Origin: Saccharibacillus brassicae
Lineage (GTDB): Bacteria > Bacillota > Bacilli > Paenibacillales > Paenibacillaceae
NCBI RefSeq assembly: GCF_006542275.1
Contig: NZ_CP041217.1
Coordinates: 2,465,501 to 2,529,500, forward strand
DNA length: 64,000 nt
Direction of reading: 5' to 3'
Shown piece after piece: positions 52,845-62,624 of the stretch (position 1 is the first letter of the stretch; each line of letters starts with the position of its first letter). The translations under genes and the position numbers were made by a program. The notes beneath the pieces were generated by a model that saw only the letters and a program-made list of their open reading frames with translations, made no database searches and was not told the DNA's origin.

Positions 52845-53771
52845 CTATCGTCTAGGTCTCGTAATGAACTCGCGCAGCGGGAACGCCAAGTCGATGATTC
52901 CGATGATGCGCATCGGAGGGAAAACGACCGTAACGATTGCTAACAGAATGGAAATTACCCGATGCCACTTCTTGACGTGTCCGAGGAAGAACCAGAAGCC
53001 GATTGCCTGCACGATGAAGCAGAACTGGAGCAGCGGAAGCAGGTTGACGGCGGCGGTTCTCCAGAAACCGTCTCCCTGGTTGTACGTAATCAGATCCACG
53101 ATCAGGACGATAAAATAGTAAAAGATGAGCGCGCGCGGAAGTTTCCATTCGTGCGCGGGCCGAAGTTTCGGCACAGCCGCGCCCATCGCAGCAAGCGTCG
53201 GGCGCACGATCGAATGGGTGACGACCGCCAGCACGAACGAACTGACCGTCATGCCGAGCGGAATCATCATGACGGTCTGGTCGGCCAGCGCGAAGATGAA
53301 GTCCGGGTCCCATTGGCCGCTCAATACCGGATTCATCTCGGCTACGGCCAACAGCGGATCGAACGTCTGATGCACGAAGTCGCTCACGTAATCCGACAGG
53401 TTGAAGCCGAGTACGAGCTTGGCGCCGGCCAGCAGAATCAGCAGCATGCCGAGCAGCGAGCCCATTCCGTAGATGATCGTCTGCAGCGCGGGCGCGCGCT
53501 TCTTGTACTGATGTCCCATCACGATGCCGGGCACGAGGAAATACGCGGCCAGAATCAGCGTGTAGGGAGCGAGCGAACCCGAGATAACGCCCAAAATTGC
53601 CAACACGGGCGCGACATGCAGCCAAAATACGTTGACACGCAAAGAGGCGTAGAGCACAGCCACCGGAACGACCATCACCAGCAGCGTGATCGCGGACAGC
53701 GGCGTTAACAGCGACAGCAGGACAAGCAGGTACAGGATCGCCCACATCGCCGAAGATAAACGCAATTTCAA
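52845..53771 (-). CDS. yybS: YybS family membrane protein (DUF2232)
   Basis: The 308-residue protein has eight or so hydrophobic segments and the pattern I-V-M-G-H-Q-Y-K-K-R-A-P near residue 85, typical of DUF2232. The start is a TTG after AGAGGTGA. Function is unknown; the constant place before gdpP suggests a shared membrane role. Upstream 60 bases hold a poor promoter. Confidence 0.88.
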   Translation of the reverse strand: MKLRLSSAMWAILYLLVLLSLLTPLSAITLLVMVVPVAVLYASLRVNVFWLHVAPVLAILGVISGSLAPYTLILAAYFLVPGIVMGHQYKKRAPALQTIIYGMGSLLGMLLILLAGAKLVLGFNLSDYVSDFVHQTFDPLLAVAEMNPVLSGQWDPDFIFALADQTVMMIPLGMTVSSFVLAVVTHSIVRPTLAAMGAAVPKLRPAHEWKLPRALIFYYFIVLIVDLITYNQGDGFWRTAAVNLLPLLQFCFIVQAIGFWFFLGHVKKWHRVISILLAIVTVVFPPMRIIGIIDLAFPLREFITRPRR

Positions 53772-53907
53772 GTAGATTCACCTCTTGTGCGGATACGAAT
53801 ACCGTTTCCCGAACGGGCGGCATGCGAAATTCCTTATGATCGAAAGTTTGACATTCATTATAGCATATTCGCGGCGCGCGCCGATACCGGGCTCCCGGGA
53901 CGCGGCG

Positions 53908-54339
53908 TCAGCGGTTCTGCGCGGCACCGTTATGCTTGGCGACGAAGCTTGCGCAGTATTCGATGATCTGGCTGCGGCGGACGATGCCGATAAAGCGGCC
54001 GCGGTCGTCGACGACCGGCACGAAGTTCTGCGTTTTGGACAAATTGATCAGATCGGCCATGTCCGATTCGATCGAGACGGGCTTATTGTTCATGCGCAGC
54101 GGCACTTCCTTCAACGTAAAACGTGAAGCGTTCTCAAAAGTGATGCGGCCCTCGGAATGCTTCATATGCCAGAGGATATCTCCTTCGGTCACGGTACCGG
54201 CGTATTCGCCTTCCTTGTCGATAATCGGAATGGCGGTGTAGCGGTGATGTTCCATGCGTTCAATAACCTGACGAAGCGTCGCATCGATCGTGACGAACGC
54301 AACCTCATGCTTCGGCAGCAGGAAAAAAGCAATATTCAT
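53908..54339 (-). CDS. Two-CBS-domain protein
   Basis: The 143-residue protein consists of two CBS repeats: Y-T-A-I-P-I-I-D-K-E-G-E-Y-A-G-T-V-T-E-G-D-I-L and N-F-V-P-V-V-D-D-R-G-R-F-I-G-I-V-R-R-S-Q-I-I. CBS pairs bind adenine nucleotides. GAAGGAG precedes the ATG. It lies just upstream of yybS-gdpP, and length and layout recall c-di-AMP-binding CBS proteins such as DarB; sequence does not prove it. Confidence 0.82.
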   Translation of the reverse strand: MNIAFFLLPKHEVAFVTIDATLRQVIERMEHHRYTAIPIIDKEGEYAGTVTEGDILWHMKHSEGRITFENASRFTLKEVPLRMNNKPVSIESDMADLINLSKTQNFVPVVDDRGRFIGIVRRSQIIEYCASFVAKHNGAAQNR

Positions 54340-54567
54340 AACGGATTTCTCCTTCTCTATTGTTGAACTCGGCGGCAAATGAATATTCTCCTGTTCATCA
54401 CCCCGAAAACGGCAGCCTTAATCGCGCCGGATTCCGGTTTGCCGGTCCGCCTTTCTATTATAGCGTAAAGTGGGTGCAGAAAGTAAAAATCAGCGGTTCC
54501 GGAAGCGGCCGCTGATGCAGGAATTTCGATTTGCGATTGGGGGTCTTCGCCGCGAAAGGGCCGCGGA

Positions 54568-55509
54568 TTACACGAGTTTGAGCCAGGAAGCGGCCCGCTC
54601 CGCGAACGATCCGGAGCGCGCATAGCCGTAGTCGAGCAGACGGCCGGCGGCCTGGAAACTTTTCTCCCGGCTCTCCGCGCCCATAATGACCACGATCAAC
54701 CGCTGGTCGCCCCGCTGCGCCGTGCCGGCCAGCGAATAACCGTCTTTGTCCGAACCGTAAGCCTTGAGTCCGTCCATGCCGCGGTAGGCATGCGGACCGG
54801 CGAAGTCCGGCAGCATCGCGTTGCGGTTCGTCAGGTAGATGCCGCGCGAGCGGATCTCCGTCTGCGTCACCGAGGACATCCGCAGCATCTCCGGATGCGA
54901 CTGAATCAACTCCCGGCACATCACCGCCGCGTCTTTGGCCGTGATCCGGCTGCCGCCCGGAAGTTCTTGCGCATCGGCGTCCGCTGTTCCCGCCCGGTCG
55001 GGCTTGAACAGCGTCGAAGCGGACAAGCCGATCCGGTGCGCTTTCTCGTTCATCATCCAGGCAAACGAAGCTTCAGATCCGGCCGTGTACCGGGCCAAAG
55101 CCTGTCCGGCTTCGCCGGAAGACGACACCGCGAGTCCCATGAACAGTTCGTTCAGCGGGATTTTGTCGTCGGCGCGCAGCATCAGCCCGGCATCGGACCG
55201 GCTGCCGTGGCCGCTTGAGACCTGCACGGCCTGCTTTTTGCCTCCGACGCGAACGGAATCTTCCCAGTCGACCCGCCCGCTGCGGACGGCGTCGAGGATC
55301 AGCCACTGCGTCATCAGCTGCGACATTCCGGCAGCGGGCAGCGCCCGGTCGCCTTCCACCTGCCACAGCACTTTCCCTGTCCGCGCATCGATCAGAACGG
55401 CGGCTGCCGCTTCGACTTTGGGACGTCCGGCCAGCAGCTGCTGGGGAATCAGCAGCAGCGCAGCGACCAGCACGACAAGTATGCCTTTTTTCCAAATTCC
55501 ACCGCTCAT
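54568..55509 (-). CDS. D-alanyl-D-alanine carboxypeptidase-like protein lacking the catalytic motifs
   Basis: The 313-residue protein has a signal peptide or anchor (about 9-28) and the fold of penicillin-binding carboxypeptidases: A-A-V-L-I-D-A-R-T-G-K-V-L-W, S-G-E-A-G-Q-A-L-A, M-N-E-K-A-H-R-I-G-L. All three catalytic motifs are changed: S-x-x-K reads G61-M-S-Q64, S-x-N reads S131-G-E133, and K-T-G reads K249-A-Y251. It is thus probably a non-enzymatic relative of DacA/DacF. Surrounding sequence is otherwise well kept, arguing against decay. The ATG has GGGGAG 11 bases upstream. Confidence 0.8.
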   Translation of the reverse strand: MSGGIWKKGILVVLVAALLLIPQQLLAGRPKVEAAAAVLIDARTGKVLWQVEGDRALPAAGMSQLMTQWLILDAVRSGRVDWEDSVRVGGKKQAVQVSSGHGSRSDAGLMLRADDKIPLNELFMGLAVSSSGEAGQALARYTAGSEASFAWMMNEKAHRIGLSASTLFKPDRAGTADADAQELPGGSRITAKDAAVMCRELIQSHPEMLRMSSVTQTEIRSRGIYLTNRNAMLPDFAGPHAYRGMDGLKAYGSDKDGYSLAGTAQRGDQRLIVVIMGAESREKSFQAAGRLLDYGYARSGSFAERAASWLKLV

Positions 55510-55778
55510 GACCCGATCCGCTCCCCTCATTACTTCTATAGACGTACGAAAACGGAATTTAGTCTGCAAAAATCAAAAATTACCCGAATTTTTCGAAAAC
55601 GACGCTTTTTTCGCGTAATGTTCCCGTTTCGGTTAACCGATTCGCACGCCAAACGCACTCAACCAGAGAGAAGCCGGCGGTGGAAAAACGCACAAAAAAG
55701 CCGATATTCGAGCGAATGCTCGAATATCGGCCGGGATTGAGAACGCGTACCCGACGCCGAAGCGGTCAGGCCGAAAGC

Positions 55779-56789
55779 TCAGGCAAAGTGGCAGGCCACG
55801 AAATGTTCGTTGCCCATATTGCGGTACTCCGGCACCTGCTCTTTGCAAATATCCGAAGCGATCGGGCAGCGGGTATGGAACTTGCAGCCGGACGGCGGAT
55901 TCGCCGGGCTCGGAATATCGCCCTGCAGCACGATGCGTTCGCGCTTGAGCGTCGGGTCCGGCACCGGAATAGCGGACATCAGCGCTTTGGTGTACGGATG
56001 CAGCGGATTGCTGAACAGCTCGTCCGTCGGCGCCATTTCCATCATCGTGCCGAGGTACATGACGCCCACGCGGTTGCACAAATGTTCGACCACGCTGAGA
56101 TCGTGGGAGATGAACAGGTACGTCAGCTGCTTCTCGCGCTGAAGATCGCTCATCAGGTTGATGATCTGTGCCTGGATCGACACGTCGAGCGCGGAGACCG
56201 GCTCGTCGGCGACGATGAATTCCGGGTCCATGATCAGCGCGCGGGCGATCCCGATGCGCTGACGCTGGCCGCCCGAAAATTCGTGCGGGAACCGGTCGTA
56301 ATGGTAATCGGCCAGGCCGCAAATCTTCATCGTCTCGATGACGCGTTCCTTGATGTCCTGGCGGCTGGCGAGGCCGTGATCCAGCAGCGCTTCGCCGATC
56401 GCGTCGCCGACTTTGATCCGCGGATTCAGCGAGCTGAACGGGTCCTGGAACACGATCTGCATTTTGGTGCGCATATGGCGCAGCTCGGACTTGGACAGCT
56501 TATGCAGGTCGCGCCCTTCGAAGTGAACGCTGCCGTCCGTTTTGTCGTTGAGGCGCAGCAGCGTGCGGCCGATCGTGCTTTTGCCGCAGCCGGACTCGCC
56601 GACGAGGCCGAACGATTCGCCTTTGTTGATCGTGAAGGATACGCCGTCGACGGCTTTGACGTCGCCGACGCGGCGCTGGAACACGCCGCCCGTGATCGGG
56701 AAGTACTTTTTCAGGTTCTCGACCTGAACGAGGGGTTGGCCGTGTCCGCTGTTAGGCTCTTGCTTCGACTGAACCGGCGTTTCGCTCAT
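55779..56789 (-). CDS. oppF: Oligopeptide ABC transporter ATP-binding protein OppF
   Basis: The 336-residue ATPase has Walker [10 protein letters not shown], signature F-S-G-G-Q-R-Q-R, Walker B F-I-V-A-D-E-P-V and a C-terminal oligopeptide-ABC domain with C-x-F-H-T-R-C-P and C-H-F. Its start lies 38 bases inside the end of oppD, and GGAGGG is eight bases before the ATG, so the two are translationally coupled. It powers peptide import with OppD. Confidence 0.92.
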   Translation of the reverse strand: MSETPVQSKQEPNSGHGQPLVQVENLKKYFPITGGVFQRRVGDVKAVDGVSFTINKGESFGLVGESGCGKSTIGRTLLRLNDKTDGSVHFEGRDLHKLSKSELRHMRTKMQIVFQDPFSSLNPRIKVGDAIGEALLDHGLASRQDIKERVIETMKICGLADYHYDRFPHEFSGGQRQRIGIARALIMDPEFIVADEPVSALDVSIQAQIINLMSDLQREKQLTYLFISHDLSVVEHLCNRVGVMYLGTMMEMAPTDELFSNPLHPYTKALMSAIPVPDPTLKRERIVLQGDIPSPANPPSGCKFHTRCPIASDICKEQVPEYRNMGNEHFVACHFA

Positions 56790-57771
56790 TGCGCTGTCCC
56801 TCCTCTTCGTACAGCCAGCAGGCCGTCTTGTGTCCGTCCGCATGCGCGCGCAGAGGCGGAGTCTTGACTTTGCAAATCTCCATGCAGAATTCGCAGCGGT
56901 CGTGGAAGTGGCAGTTGTCTCCGAGATCGACCGGGTTCGGGACCTGGCCCGGAATCGAATACAGCCGCTCCTGGCGCTGGTTGATGATCGGCTTGGCTTT
57001 GAGCAGGCCCTGCGTGTACGGATGCTTCGGTTCCCGGAACAGTTCCAGTACCGACGCTTCTTCGATCACTTTGCCGGCGTACATGACGACGACGAAGTCG
57101 GCCATTTCGGCCACGACGCCGAGGTCGTGCGTGATCATCATGATCGCGGTGTTCATCTTGCCTTTGATATCGCGCATCAAGTCGAGAATCTGGGCCTGGA
57201 TCGTCACGTCGAGCGCCGTGGTCGGCTCGTCGGCGATCAGCAGCTTCGGATTACAGCTCAGCGCGATCGCGATCATGATCCGCTGGCGCATGCCGCCGCT
57301 CAGTTCGTGCGGATACGAATCGTAGATTTTCTCGGGACGCGGAATGCCGACCATCGTAATCAGTTCGATCGCGCGCGCCTTCGCTTCTTTGTGGGACATC
57401 GTCAAATGGTGCAGCAGCGGTTCGGAGATCTGCTTGCCGATCGTGAAGACCGGGTTCAGGGAAGACATCGGCTCCTGGAAGATCATCGCGATGTCGTTGC
57501 CCCGCAGACGGCTCATTTCCTTTTTGCTGAGCTTGAGCAGGTCTTTGCCCTCGAACAGAATCTCGCCGCCGACGATTTTGCCCGGAGGCGATTCGATCAG
57601 CTGCATCAAGGACATGGCCGTCACGCTTTTGCCGCAGCCGGACTCGCCGACGACGCAGAGCGTCTCGCCTTCGCGAATGGAAAAACTGACGTCGTTAACC
57701 GCTTTGACGGTGCCCGCGGACGTTTTAAAATGGGTCTCGAGGTTTCGGAATGCGACTAGTTCTTTGGCCAT
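56752..57771 (-). CDS. oppD: Oligopeptide ABC transporter ATP-binding protein OppD
   Basis: The 339-residue ATPase has Walker [11 protein letters not shown], signature L-S-G-G-M-R-Q-R, Walker B L-L-I-A-D-E-P-T and a C-terminal C-H-F-H-D-R-C-E-F-C cluster, seen in OppD/DppD. It pairs with OppF. AGGAGAGACG precedes the ATG, and oppC ends 33 bases upstream. Confidence 0.92.
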   Translation of the reverse strand: MAKELVAFRNLETHFKTSAGTVKAVNDVSFSIREGETLCVVGESGCGKSVTAMSLMQLIESPPGKIVGGEILFEGKDLLKLSKKEMSRLRGNDIAMIFQEPMSSLNPVFTIGKQISEPLLHHLTMSHKEAKARAIELITMVGIPRPEKIYDSYPHELSGGMRQRIMIAIALSCNPKLLIADEPTTALDVTIQAQILDLMRDIKGKMNTAIMMITHDLGVVAEMADFVVVMYAGKVIEEASVLELFREPKHPYTQGLLKAKPIINQRQERLYSIPGQVPNPVDLGDNCHFHDRCEFCMEICKVKTPPLRAHADGHKTACWLYEEEGQRNERNAGSVEARA

Positions 57772-57804
57772 TTCGTCTCTCCTACTTTTTCAGTATGGGA
57801 CTGC

Positions 57805-58734
57805 TTATCTATTTTTCATTTTCGGATCGAGCGCGTCGCGCAGACCGTCGCCGATCAGGTTGATTGCCGTAACAGTCACAAGGATACAGATGCCGGGAGG
57901 AATCCACGTCCACGGTCTTTTGCGGAATTCGATCAGGCTGTTCGCCGCGGTGATCATGTTGCCCCACGACGGCGTAGGCGGAACGACCCCGAGGCCGAGG
58001 AAGCTGAGCGCCGATTCGGTCAGGATCGCTCCGGCGACGCCGAGCGTCGCAGAGACGATGATGATCGGCACGGTGTTCGGAAGCAGATGGCGGAAAATTT
58101 TCCGGTTGTCGCGCAGGCCCAACGCTTCGGTCGCCTGCATGAACTCCTGCTCGCGCAGCGTCAGGATCTGGCTTCGCACGAGGCGGGCCAGGCCGACCCA
58201 GCCGAGCAGGCCGATGATCAGCATCAGGAAGTAAATCCGCTGGCCCGGGTCGACCTTGAGGTCGGACAGGATCGCGCCGAGCGTGATCAGGATCGGCAGC
58301 GTCGGCAGGGCGAGGAAAATGTCGGCGATCCGCATGATGATCGTATCGGCGTATTTTCTATAGAAGCCCGCGACCGCGCCGAGCGTGGCGCCGATCGCCA
58401 CGGAGATCGCCGTTGCCACGAGGCCGACGGTCAGCGAGATTCGTCCGGCCAGCATGACGCGCAGCAGGATGTCGCGGCCGAGCTTGTCGGTACCGAGCCA
58501 ATACGAAGCGTTCGGCGCCTGGTTTTTGTTGCGGACGTTCGTCTGGTTCAGCTCGTACGGCGAGAACAACGGTCCGACAAAACAAAGCAGGAACATCAGA
58601 ACGAGAATGAACAGGCCGATCAGAGCCAATTTATTTTTGGAAAACCGCCGGATCGCGATTTTCCACGGAGATTCGGGTTTGACGATTTTGAGCTGCTCCT
58701 GAAGCTGCTCCATGCGATTTTGCGGCTGTTCCAC
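57805..58734 (-). CDS. oppC: Oligopeptide ABC transporter permease OppC
   Basis: The 309-residue permease has six membrane segments, an N-terminal soluble part (with S-P-W-K-I-A-I-R-R-F-S-K-N-K) and the cytoplasmic EAA loop (E-A-L-G-L-R-D-N-R-K-I-F-R-H-L-L-P-N). The start is a GTG nine bases after AGGAGG; the TTG two codons before is too close to that site. It forms the membrane channel with OppB. Confidence 0.9.
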   Translation of the reverse strand: MEQPQNRMEQLQEQLKIVKPESPWKIAIRRFSKNKLALIGLFILVLMFLLCFVGPLFSPYELNQTNVRNKNQAPNASYWLGTDKLGRDILLRVMLAGRISLTVGLVATAISVAIGATLGAVAGFYRKYADTIIMRIADIFLALPTLPILITLGAILSDLKVDPGQRIYFLMLIIGLLGWVGLARLVRSQILTLREQEFMQATEALGLRDNRKIFRHLLPNTVPIIIVSATLGVAGAILTESALSFLGLGVVPPTPSWGNMITAANSLIEFRKRPWTWIPPGICILVTVTAINLIGDGLRDALDPKMKNR

Positions 58735-58747
58735 TTTCAATCTCCTC

Positions 58748-59710
58748 CTACTTTAGACGAATTCTCGGGTCGGCAACCCCGTACAGAATATCGGAAATCA
58801 GGTTCCCGAGAAGCGTCAATACCGCCAGGAACATCGTGAATCCAAGCATCAGCGGATAATCCCGCAGATTGATCGAAGCCAGATAAATCTGACCGATACC
58901 CGGCCAGGTGAAGACGCGTTCGAGGATCATCGCGCCGCCGAACAAGGCAGGCAGTTCGAATCCGAGCAGGGTGATCGCAGGAAGCAGGGCGTTGCGGAAA
59001 GCGTGCTTGAAAATGACCGTGCGTTCTTTGAGACCTTTGGCGCGCGCGGTACGAATATAATCCTGGCGCACGACTTCGAGCATGCCGGTGCGGAAATAAC
59101 GGGTCAATCCGCCGATGCTCAGCGTCGTCATCACCGCTACGGGAAGTACCATATGGCCAGCAACGTCTTTGATGTAAGCCCAACCGCTGGCATTCAATCC
59201 GGCCGTTGTCATCCCACCGGTCGGAAATAATTTCAAATCGAGAGCGAAATATTTGATGGCCAGCAGCCCGATGAAGAACGAAGGCAGCGACATCAGCAGG
59301 AACACGAGCAGGGTCACGACTTTATCGAAAAACGAATACTGGAATTGCGCGGAAAACACACCGACGAAAGCGGCGATGACCCAACTCAGGATCAACGTGA
59401 CGAAAGCGATAATGAACGAGTTCCATACATACGTATTGATGACTTCGGTAACGGGCATCTTATGCTGGAACGAATCCCCCAGGTTGCCGGTCAACATGTT
59501 TTTGGCCCAAATGAAATATTGCTGTACGGCCGGTTTGTCCAGTCCGTAAATAGCCCGCAGCTGTTCTGCGCGTTCGGCGGACATGTTCGGATTCTGGGAT
59601 GCGGTGATATAGTCTCCCGGAACCATTTGTGAAATGGCAAAAACAATGATCGATATACCGATCAAAGTCGGGATCATCTGCAGCAGCCGCCGGATGATGT
59701 ACTGACTCAT
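58748..59710 (-). CDS. oppB: Oligopeptide ABC transporter permease OppB
   Basis: The 320-residue permease starts M-S-Q-Y-I-I-R-R-L-L-Q-M-I-P-T-L, the OppB/DppB opening, and has six membrane segments with the EAA loop A-R-A-K-G-L-K-E-R-T-V-I-F-K-H-A-F-R-N. AAGGAG precedes the ATG. It lies 93 bases after oppA. Confidence 0.92.
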   Translation of the reverse strand: MSQYIIRRLLQMIPTLIGISIIVFAISQMVPGDYITASQNPNMSAERAEQLRAIYGLDKPAVQQYFIWAKNMLTGNLGDSFQHKMPVTEVINTYVWNSFIIAFVTLILSWVIAAFVGVFSAQFQYSFFDKVVTLLVFLLMSLPSFFIGLLAIKYFALDLKLFPTGGMTTAGLNASGWAYIKDVAGHMVLPVAVMTTLSIGGLTRYFRTGMLEVVRQDYIRTARAKGLKERTVIFKHAFRNALLPAITLLGFELPALFGGAMILERVFTWPGIGQIYLASINLRDYPLMLGFTMFLAVLTLLGNLISDILYGVADPRIRLK

Positions 59711-59803
59711 TGACTCGTCTCCTTCTGGCATATAAATCGATATGCCCAGCTCTCTTGAGCTGAGCATATCGGATGTCCAAATATCGGCCTGGGCCGTCGC
59801 TGA

Positions 59804-61570
59804 TTACTGGGCGATTTCGACTTGGTTCAAGCTGTGTTGGTATTCCTTGTAAGGAGTCACGTCCCAGCCGTCGAGTCTGCCGTTGATGGCCAGCATGTTC
59901 GTTCTTTGGTACATCAGGATTTCAGGAGCGTCTTCGTTGATCGTTTGGTAAGCTTCGGCATAGATCGCTTTGCGCTTCTCGAGATCCAGCTCTTTTTTGC
60001 CTTTTGCGTACAGTTCGTCTACGGCCGGGTTCGAATAGCCGGAGTTGTTCTGCGCGCCGTCCGTGATGTACACGGTCGTGTCCGGGTCCGGAGTCAGGCC
60101 CCAGGCGGCGAAGAACATATCGTAGTCGCCTTTGTCTTTTTTCTCCATGATGGCGTTGAAGTCGAGCGTTTCGGTCACGAGCTTGATGCCCAGCGCTTCA
60201 TAGTTTTCCGTCATGATCGGGATCAGCGCGTCAACGACCGGGTTGTCTGCCGTTGCGGAGAAGTTGATCTCGAATTTCTTGCCGTCTTTTTCGCGGATGC
60301 CGTCGGCCCCTACGGTCCAACCGGCTTCGTCGAGCATCGATTTCGCTTTTTCCGGATCGTAGTCGTACGCTTCGATGCCGTCAGCCGTGTAAGCCCACGA
60401 AACGTCGGATTGCGGGATGTTGATGACTTCGGCATAAGGACCGTAAGCCGCTTCGACGACTTCGGCGCGGTTCAGACCGAAAGTCAGCGCCTGACGCACG
60501 GCTTTGTCGGAGAACAGCGGGTTTTTGTTGTTCATCGCCACATAGCCGTAGCCGTTGTTTTTCAATACGTTGACGTCCAGGAAGCCCATGCTTTTCAGTT
60601 CTTCGACGTTGTCTTCGTTAACGGTTACGTTATCGAGATCCGTCTCGCCGGACTGCAGCATCGCCATGTTCGTCGTATCGGTCGTTACTTTGTAGATCAG
60701 GTTCGGGATTTTGGCTTTGTCGCCGTAGTAGTTCTCGTTCGCCTGCAGATCCACTTCCTGACCTGCCGTGTACTTCGTCAGCTTGTAAGGACCGGATCCC
60801 ATCGGCTTGTTGTTGAGCTGCTTGACGCTGCTCAGGTCGCCCTGTTTGTAGCCGGCTCCGTAGTAAGCTTCGGACATCGGTGCTACTGCGCCGAGGTTGA
60901 TCTGGGTCATCGCGTCGTAATCGCTGACCGTAACGGATACCGTTTTGTCGTCGATGACTTTGATGCCGGAGATTTCCTTGGCTGTGCCTGCGTTGTATTC
61001 TTTGGCGCCCACGACGTTCCAGCTCAGCGGATCGGATTGTCCGTCATAGCTCGAATCCATGTACATTTTCATCGTGAACAGGTAATCGTTGGCCGTTACC
61101 GGAGTGCCGTCGCTGTATTTCGCGTCGCGCAGGTGGAACGTATATGTTTTGTTGTCTTCGGAAATTTCGATTTCTTCGGCCAGGTCGTTCTCGTACGTGC
61201 CGTCAGCTTTGATTTTGATCATGGAAGAGAAGATTGTATCGTCGATGGCTACGTCATACGCCGTCTGTTGGAACAGCGGATTGAATACGCCCTGCGGCGC
61301 TACCGTTCCCAGGATGGCCGAATCGGTACGGGCCAATGCGGGAGCCGGGTTCATGCTCATGTCTTCCGCTTCCGTCAGGCCGATCGCGCTTTCGCCGCCT
61401 TCCGCAGGTTCGGTTCCGGTCTCGCCTGTCTCTCCGGCGTTATCGGCCGGTGCCGTTGCTTCCGTACCGTTGTCTGCGGGTGCTGCCGCTTCTTCTCCAC
61501 CGCCGCAAGCAGCCAGAATGGAACCGAAGGCCATAATCGTCACGAGCATCAAAGATAATCTCTTTTTCAT
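59804..61570 (-). CDS. oppA: Oligopeptide-binding lipoprotein OppA
   Basis: The 588-residue protein has a lipoprotein signal with lipobox I-L-A-A-C22, a low-complexity Ala/Glu/Gly/Thr linker (24-65), and an SBP_bac_5 domain: Y-T-F-H-L-R-D-A-K-Y-S-D-G-T-P-V-T-A-N-D and G-S-G-P-Y-K-L. It captures peptides at the outer membrane face for OppBCDF. GGGGG precedes the ATG. The peptide range is unknown. Confidence 0.93.
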   Translation of the reverse strand: MKKRLSLMLVTIMAFGSILAACGGGEEAAAPADNGTEATAPADNAGETGETGTEPAEGGESAIGLTEAEDMSMNPAPALARTDSAILGTVAPQGVFNPLFQQTAYDVAIDDTIFSSMIKIKADGTYENDLAEEIEISEDNKTYTFHLRDAKYSDGTPVTANDYLFTMKMYMDSSYDGQSDPLSWNVVGAKEYNAGTAKEISGIKVIDDKTVSVTVSDYDAMTQINLGAVAPMSEAYYGAGYKQGDLSSVKQLNNKPMGSGPYKLTKYTAGQEVDLQANENYYGDKAKIPNLIYKVTTDTTNMAMLQSGETDLDNVTVNEDNVEELKSMGFLDVNVLKNNGYGYVAMNNKNPLFSDKAVRQALTFGLNRAEVVEAAYGPYAEVINIPQSDVSWAYTADGIEAYDYDPEKAKSMLDEAGWTVGADGIREKDGKKFEINFSATADNPVVDALIPIMTENYEALGIKLVTETLDFNAIMEKKDKGDYDMFFAAWGLTPDPDTTVYITDGAQNNSGYSNPAVDELYAKGKKELDLEKRKAIYAEAYQTINEDAPEILMYQRTNMLAINGRLDGWDVTPYKEYQHSLNQVEIAQ

Positions 61571-61870
61571 GTAGATCCCCCTAATCGAAGTTTAAAAGCT
61601 GTAAAAGCTATGAAAATAATCGGAAATCGCGAAGCGCTCTGATTATTTCGTACTAACCTTTGACGACGGGTGACAAGCGGACCGTAACTGCTTCTCTCTG
61701 GCGCCAAGTCGGCAGCCTGCCGGAAGATGACTCGTTCGCGGCAATGACGGCTTAGCATAAATGTATAAAACATCTACGGGCCTTTACATTTAACCTTTGG
61801 TCGATTCAAAACCGCACCAGGGCTTGCTTTAGCGCATGTCCTTAATGAACCAACGGTAAATTTAATGTAA

Positions 61871-61899
61871 ATACTACGTGTAAAATATACTCACGTCAA
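61871..61899 (-). promoter_or_regulatory. SigA promoter of oppABCDF
   Basis: On the minus strand TTGACG (61894-61899) and TAGTAT (61871-61876) are 17 bases apart. The leader to oppA would be about 295 bases; I see no T-box or other known riboswitch consensus in it. The rest of the 750-base spacer up to the rpsR terminator holds AT-rich sequence without a credible gene. Confidence 0.75.
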
Positions 61900-62043
61900 C
61901 ACTTTTTTTGCGGTAAAAACCCTTTTTCTCCGATATTTCAAAGTTTAATCTGCATCTTTTATCTCTTTTGTGCATAAAAACACGGATAAATGTACACGAA
62001 TGAAACCTTTTCGCAACATTCATGCAAGCAAAATTCCTTTTCA

Positions 62044-62060
62044 TGTTAGGTAAACTAACA
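62044..62060. promoter_or_regulatory. Palindromic site upstream of the opp promoter
   Basis: TGTTAG-GTAAA-CTAACA is a perfect 6-bp inverted repeat, 145 bases upstream of the opp -35. It resembles generic DtxR/MntR-type half sites but cannot be assigned. Confidence 0.35.
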
Positions 62061-62277
62061 AATAAGTACGATGCCAGAAAAGATTTGAGAAAGAAGACCG
62101 TAAAATAGGGAGTTTTTTCATTTTAGCATACTGCTGGAAAAAGAATAGTCTTTTTTGTCACGGTTCGGTGGCAGGCAGTAGCTTTACGGGTAGAGGCTTT
62201 TTAGTTTTCCTTCTATTATAAGAACGTTTCGATATTTGTACAGCTTTTTTTGTCGCGGTAAACGATCTGCCCGAACG

Positions 62278-62317
62278 CAAAAAAAAGAGACGAACGGCAA
62301 AGGCCGATCGTCTCTTG
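62278..62317 (-). terminator. Terminator of rpsF-ssb-rpsR
   Basis: AAGAGACGA pairs with TCGTCTCTT around ACGGC/GCCG; the minus strand runs into a long T-tract. It begins 11 bases past the rpsR stop. Confidence 0.9.
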
Positions 62318-62327
62318 GGCATTGATT

Positions 62328-62603
62328 CTATTCTGTCGTGTAAGGCAGCAGGGCTACCTGACGCGAACGTTTGATGGCAACAGTCAGCATGCGCTGGTAT
62401 TTCGCGCTTGTGCCTGTTACACGACGAGGCAAGATTTTGCCGCGCTCGCTGATAAATTTACGGAGCAGGTCCGTATCTTTATAGTCGATGAAAGTGATCT
62501 TATTTACAGTGAAATAGCACACTTTACGACGCTTGTTGCGGCCACGACGGCCGCCGCTAGGACGTCTTTCGCCGTCTCCGGCATCACGTTGTCTAAAGCT
62601 CAT
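62328..62603 (-). CDS. rpsR: 30S ribosomal protein S18
   Basis: The 91-residue protein has a basic Gly/Arg-rich N-terminus and the S18 core [18 protein letters not shown] and [18 protein letters not shown]. It follows ssb by 21 bases. Confidence 0.97.
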   Translation of the reverse strand: MSFRQRDAGDGERRPSGGRRGRNKRRKVCYFTVNKITFIDYKDTDLLRKFISERGKILPRRVTGTSAKYQRMLTVAIKRSRQVALLPYTTE

Positions 62604-62624
62604 TGTATTCAGTCCTTTCTGTTG

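Noticed and set aside
59822-61558. 578-codon open frame opposite oppA
   Set aside because: It shows antisense bias only; the opposite frame is a clear lipoprotein with lipobox and SBP domain.
61567-61773. 68-codon open frame in the opp leader
   Set aside because: No ribosome site of quality, no conserved features, and it overlaps the oppA ribosome-binding region.
61571-61870. T-box or SAM-type riboswitch before oppA
   Set aside because: No T-box AGGGTGGNACCGCG core or other known riboswitch consensus found by reading.
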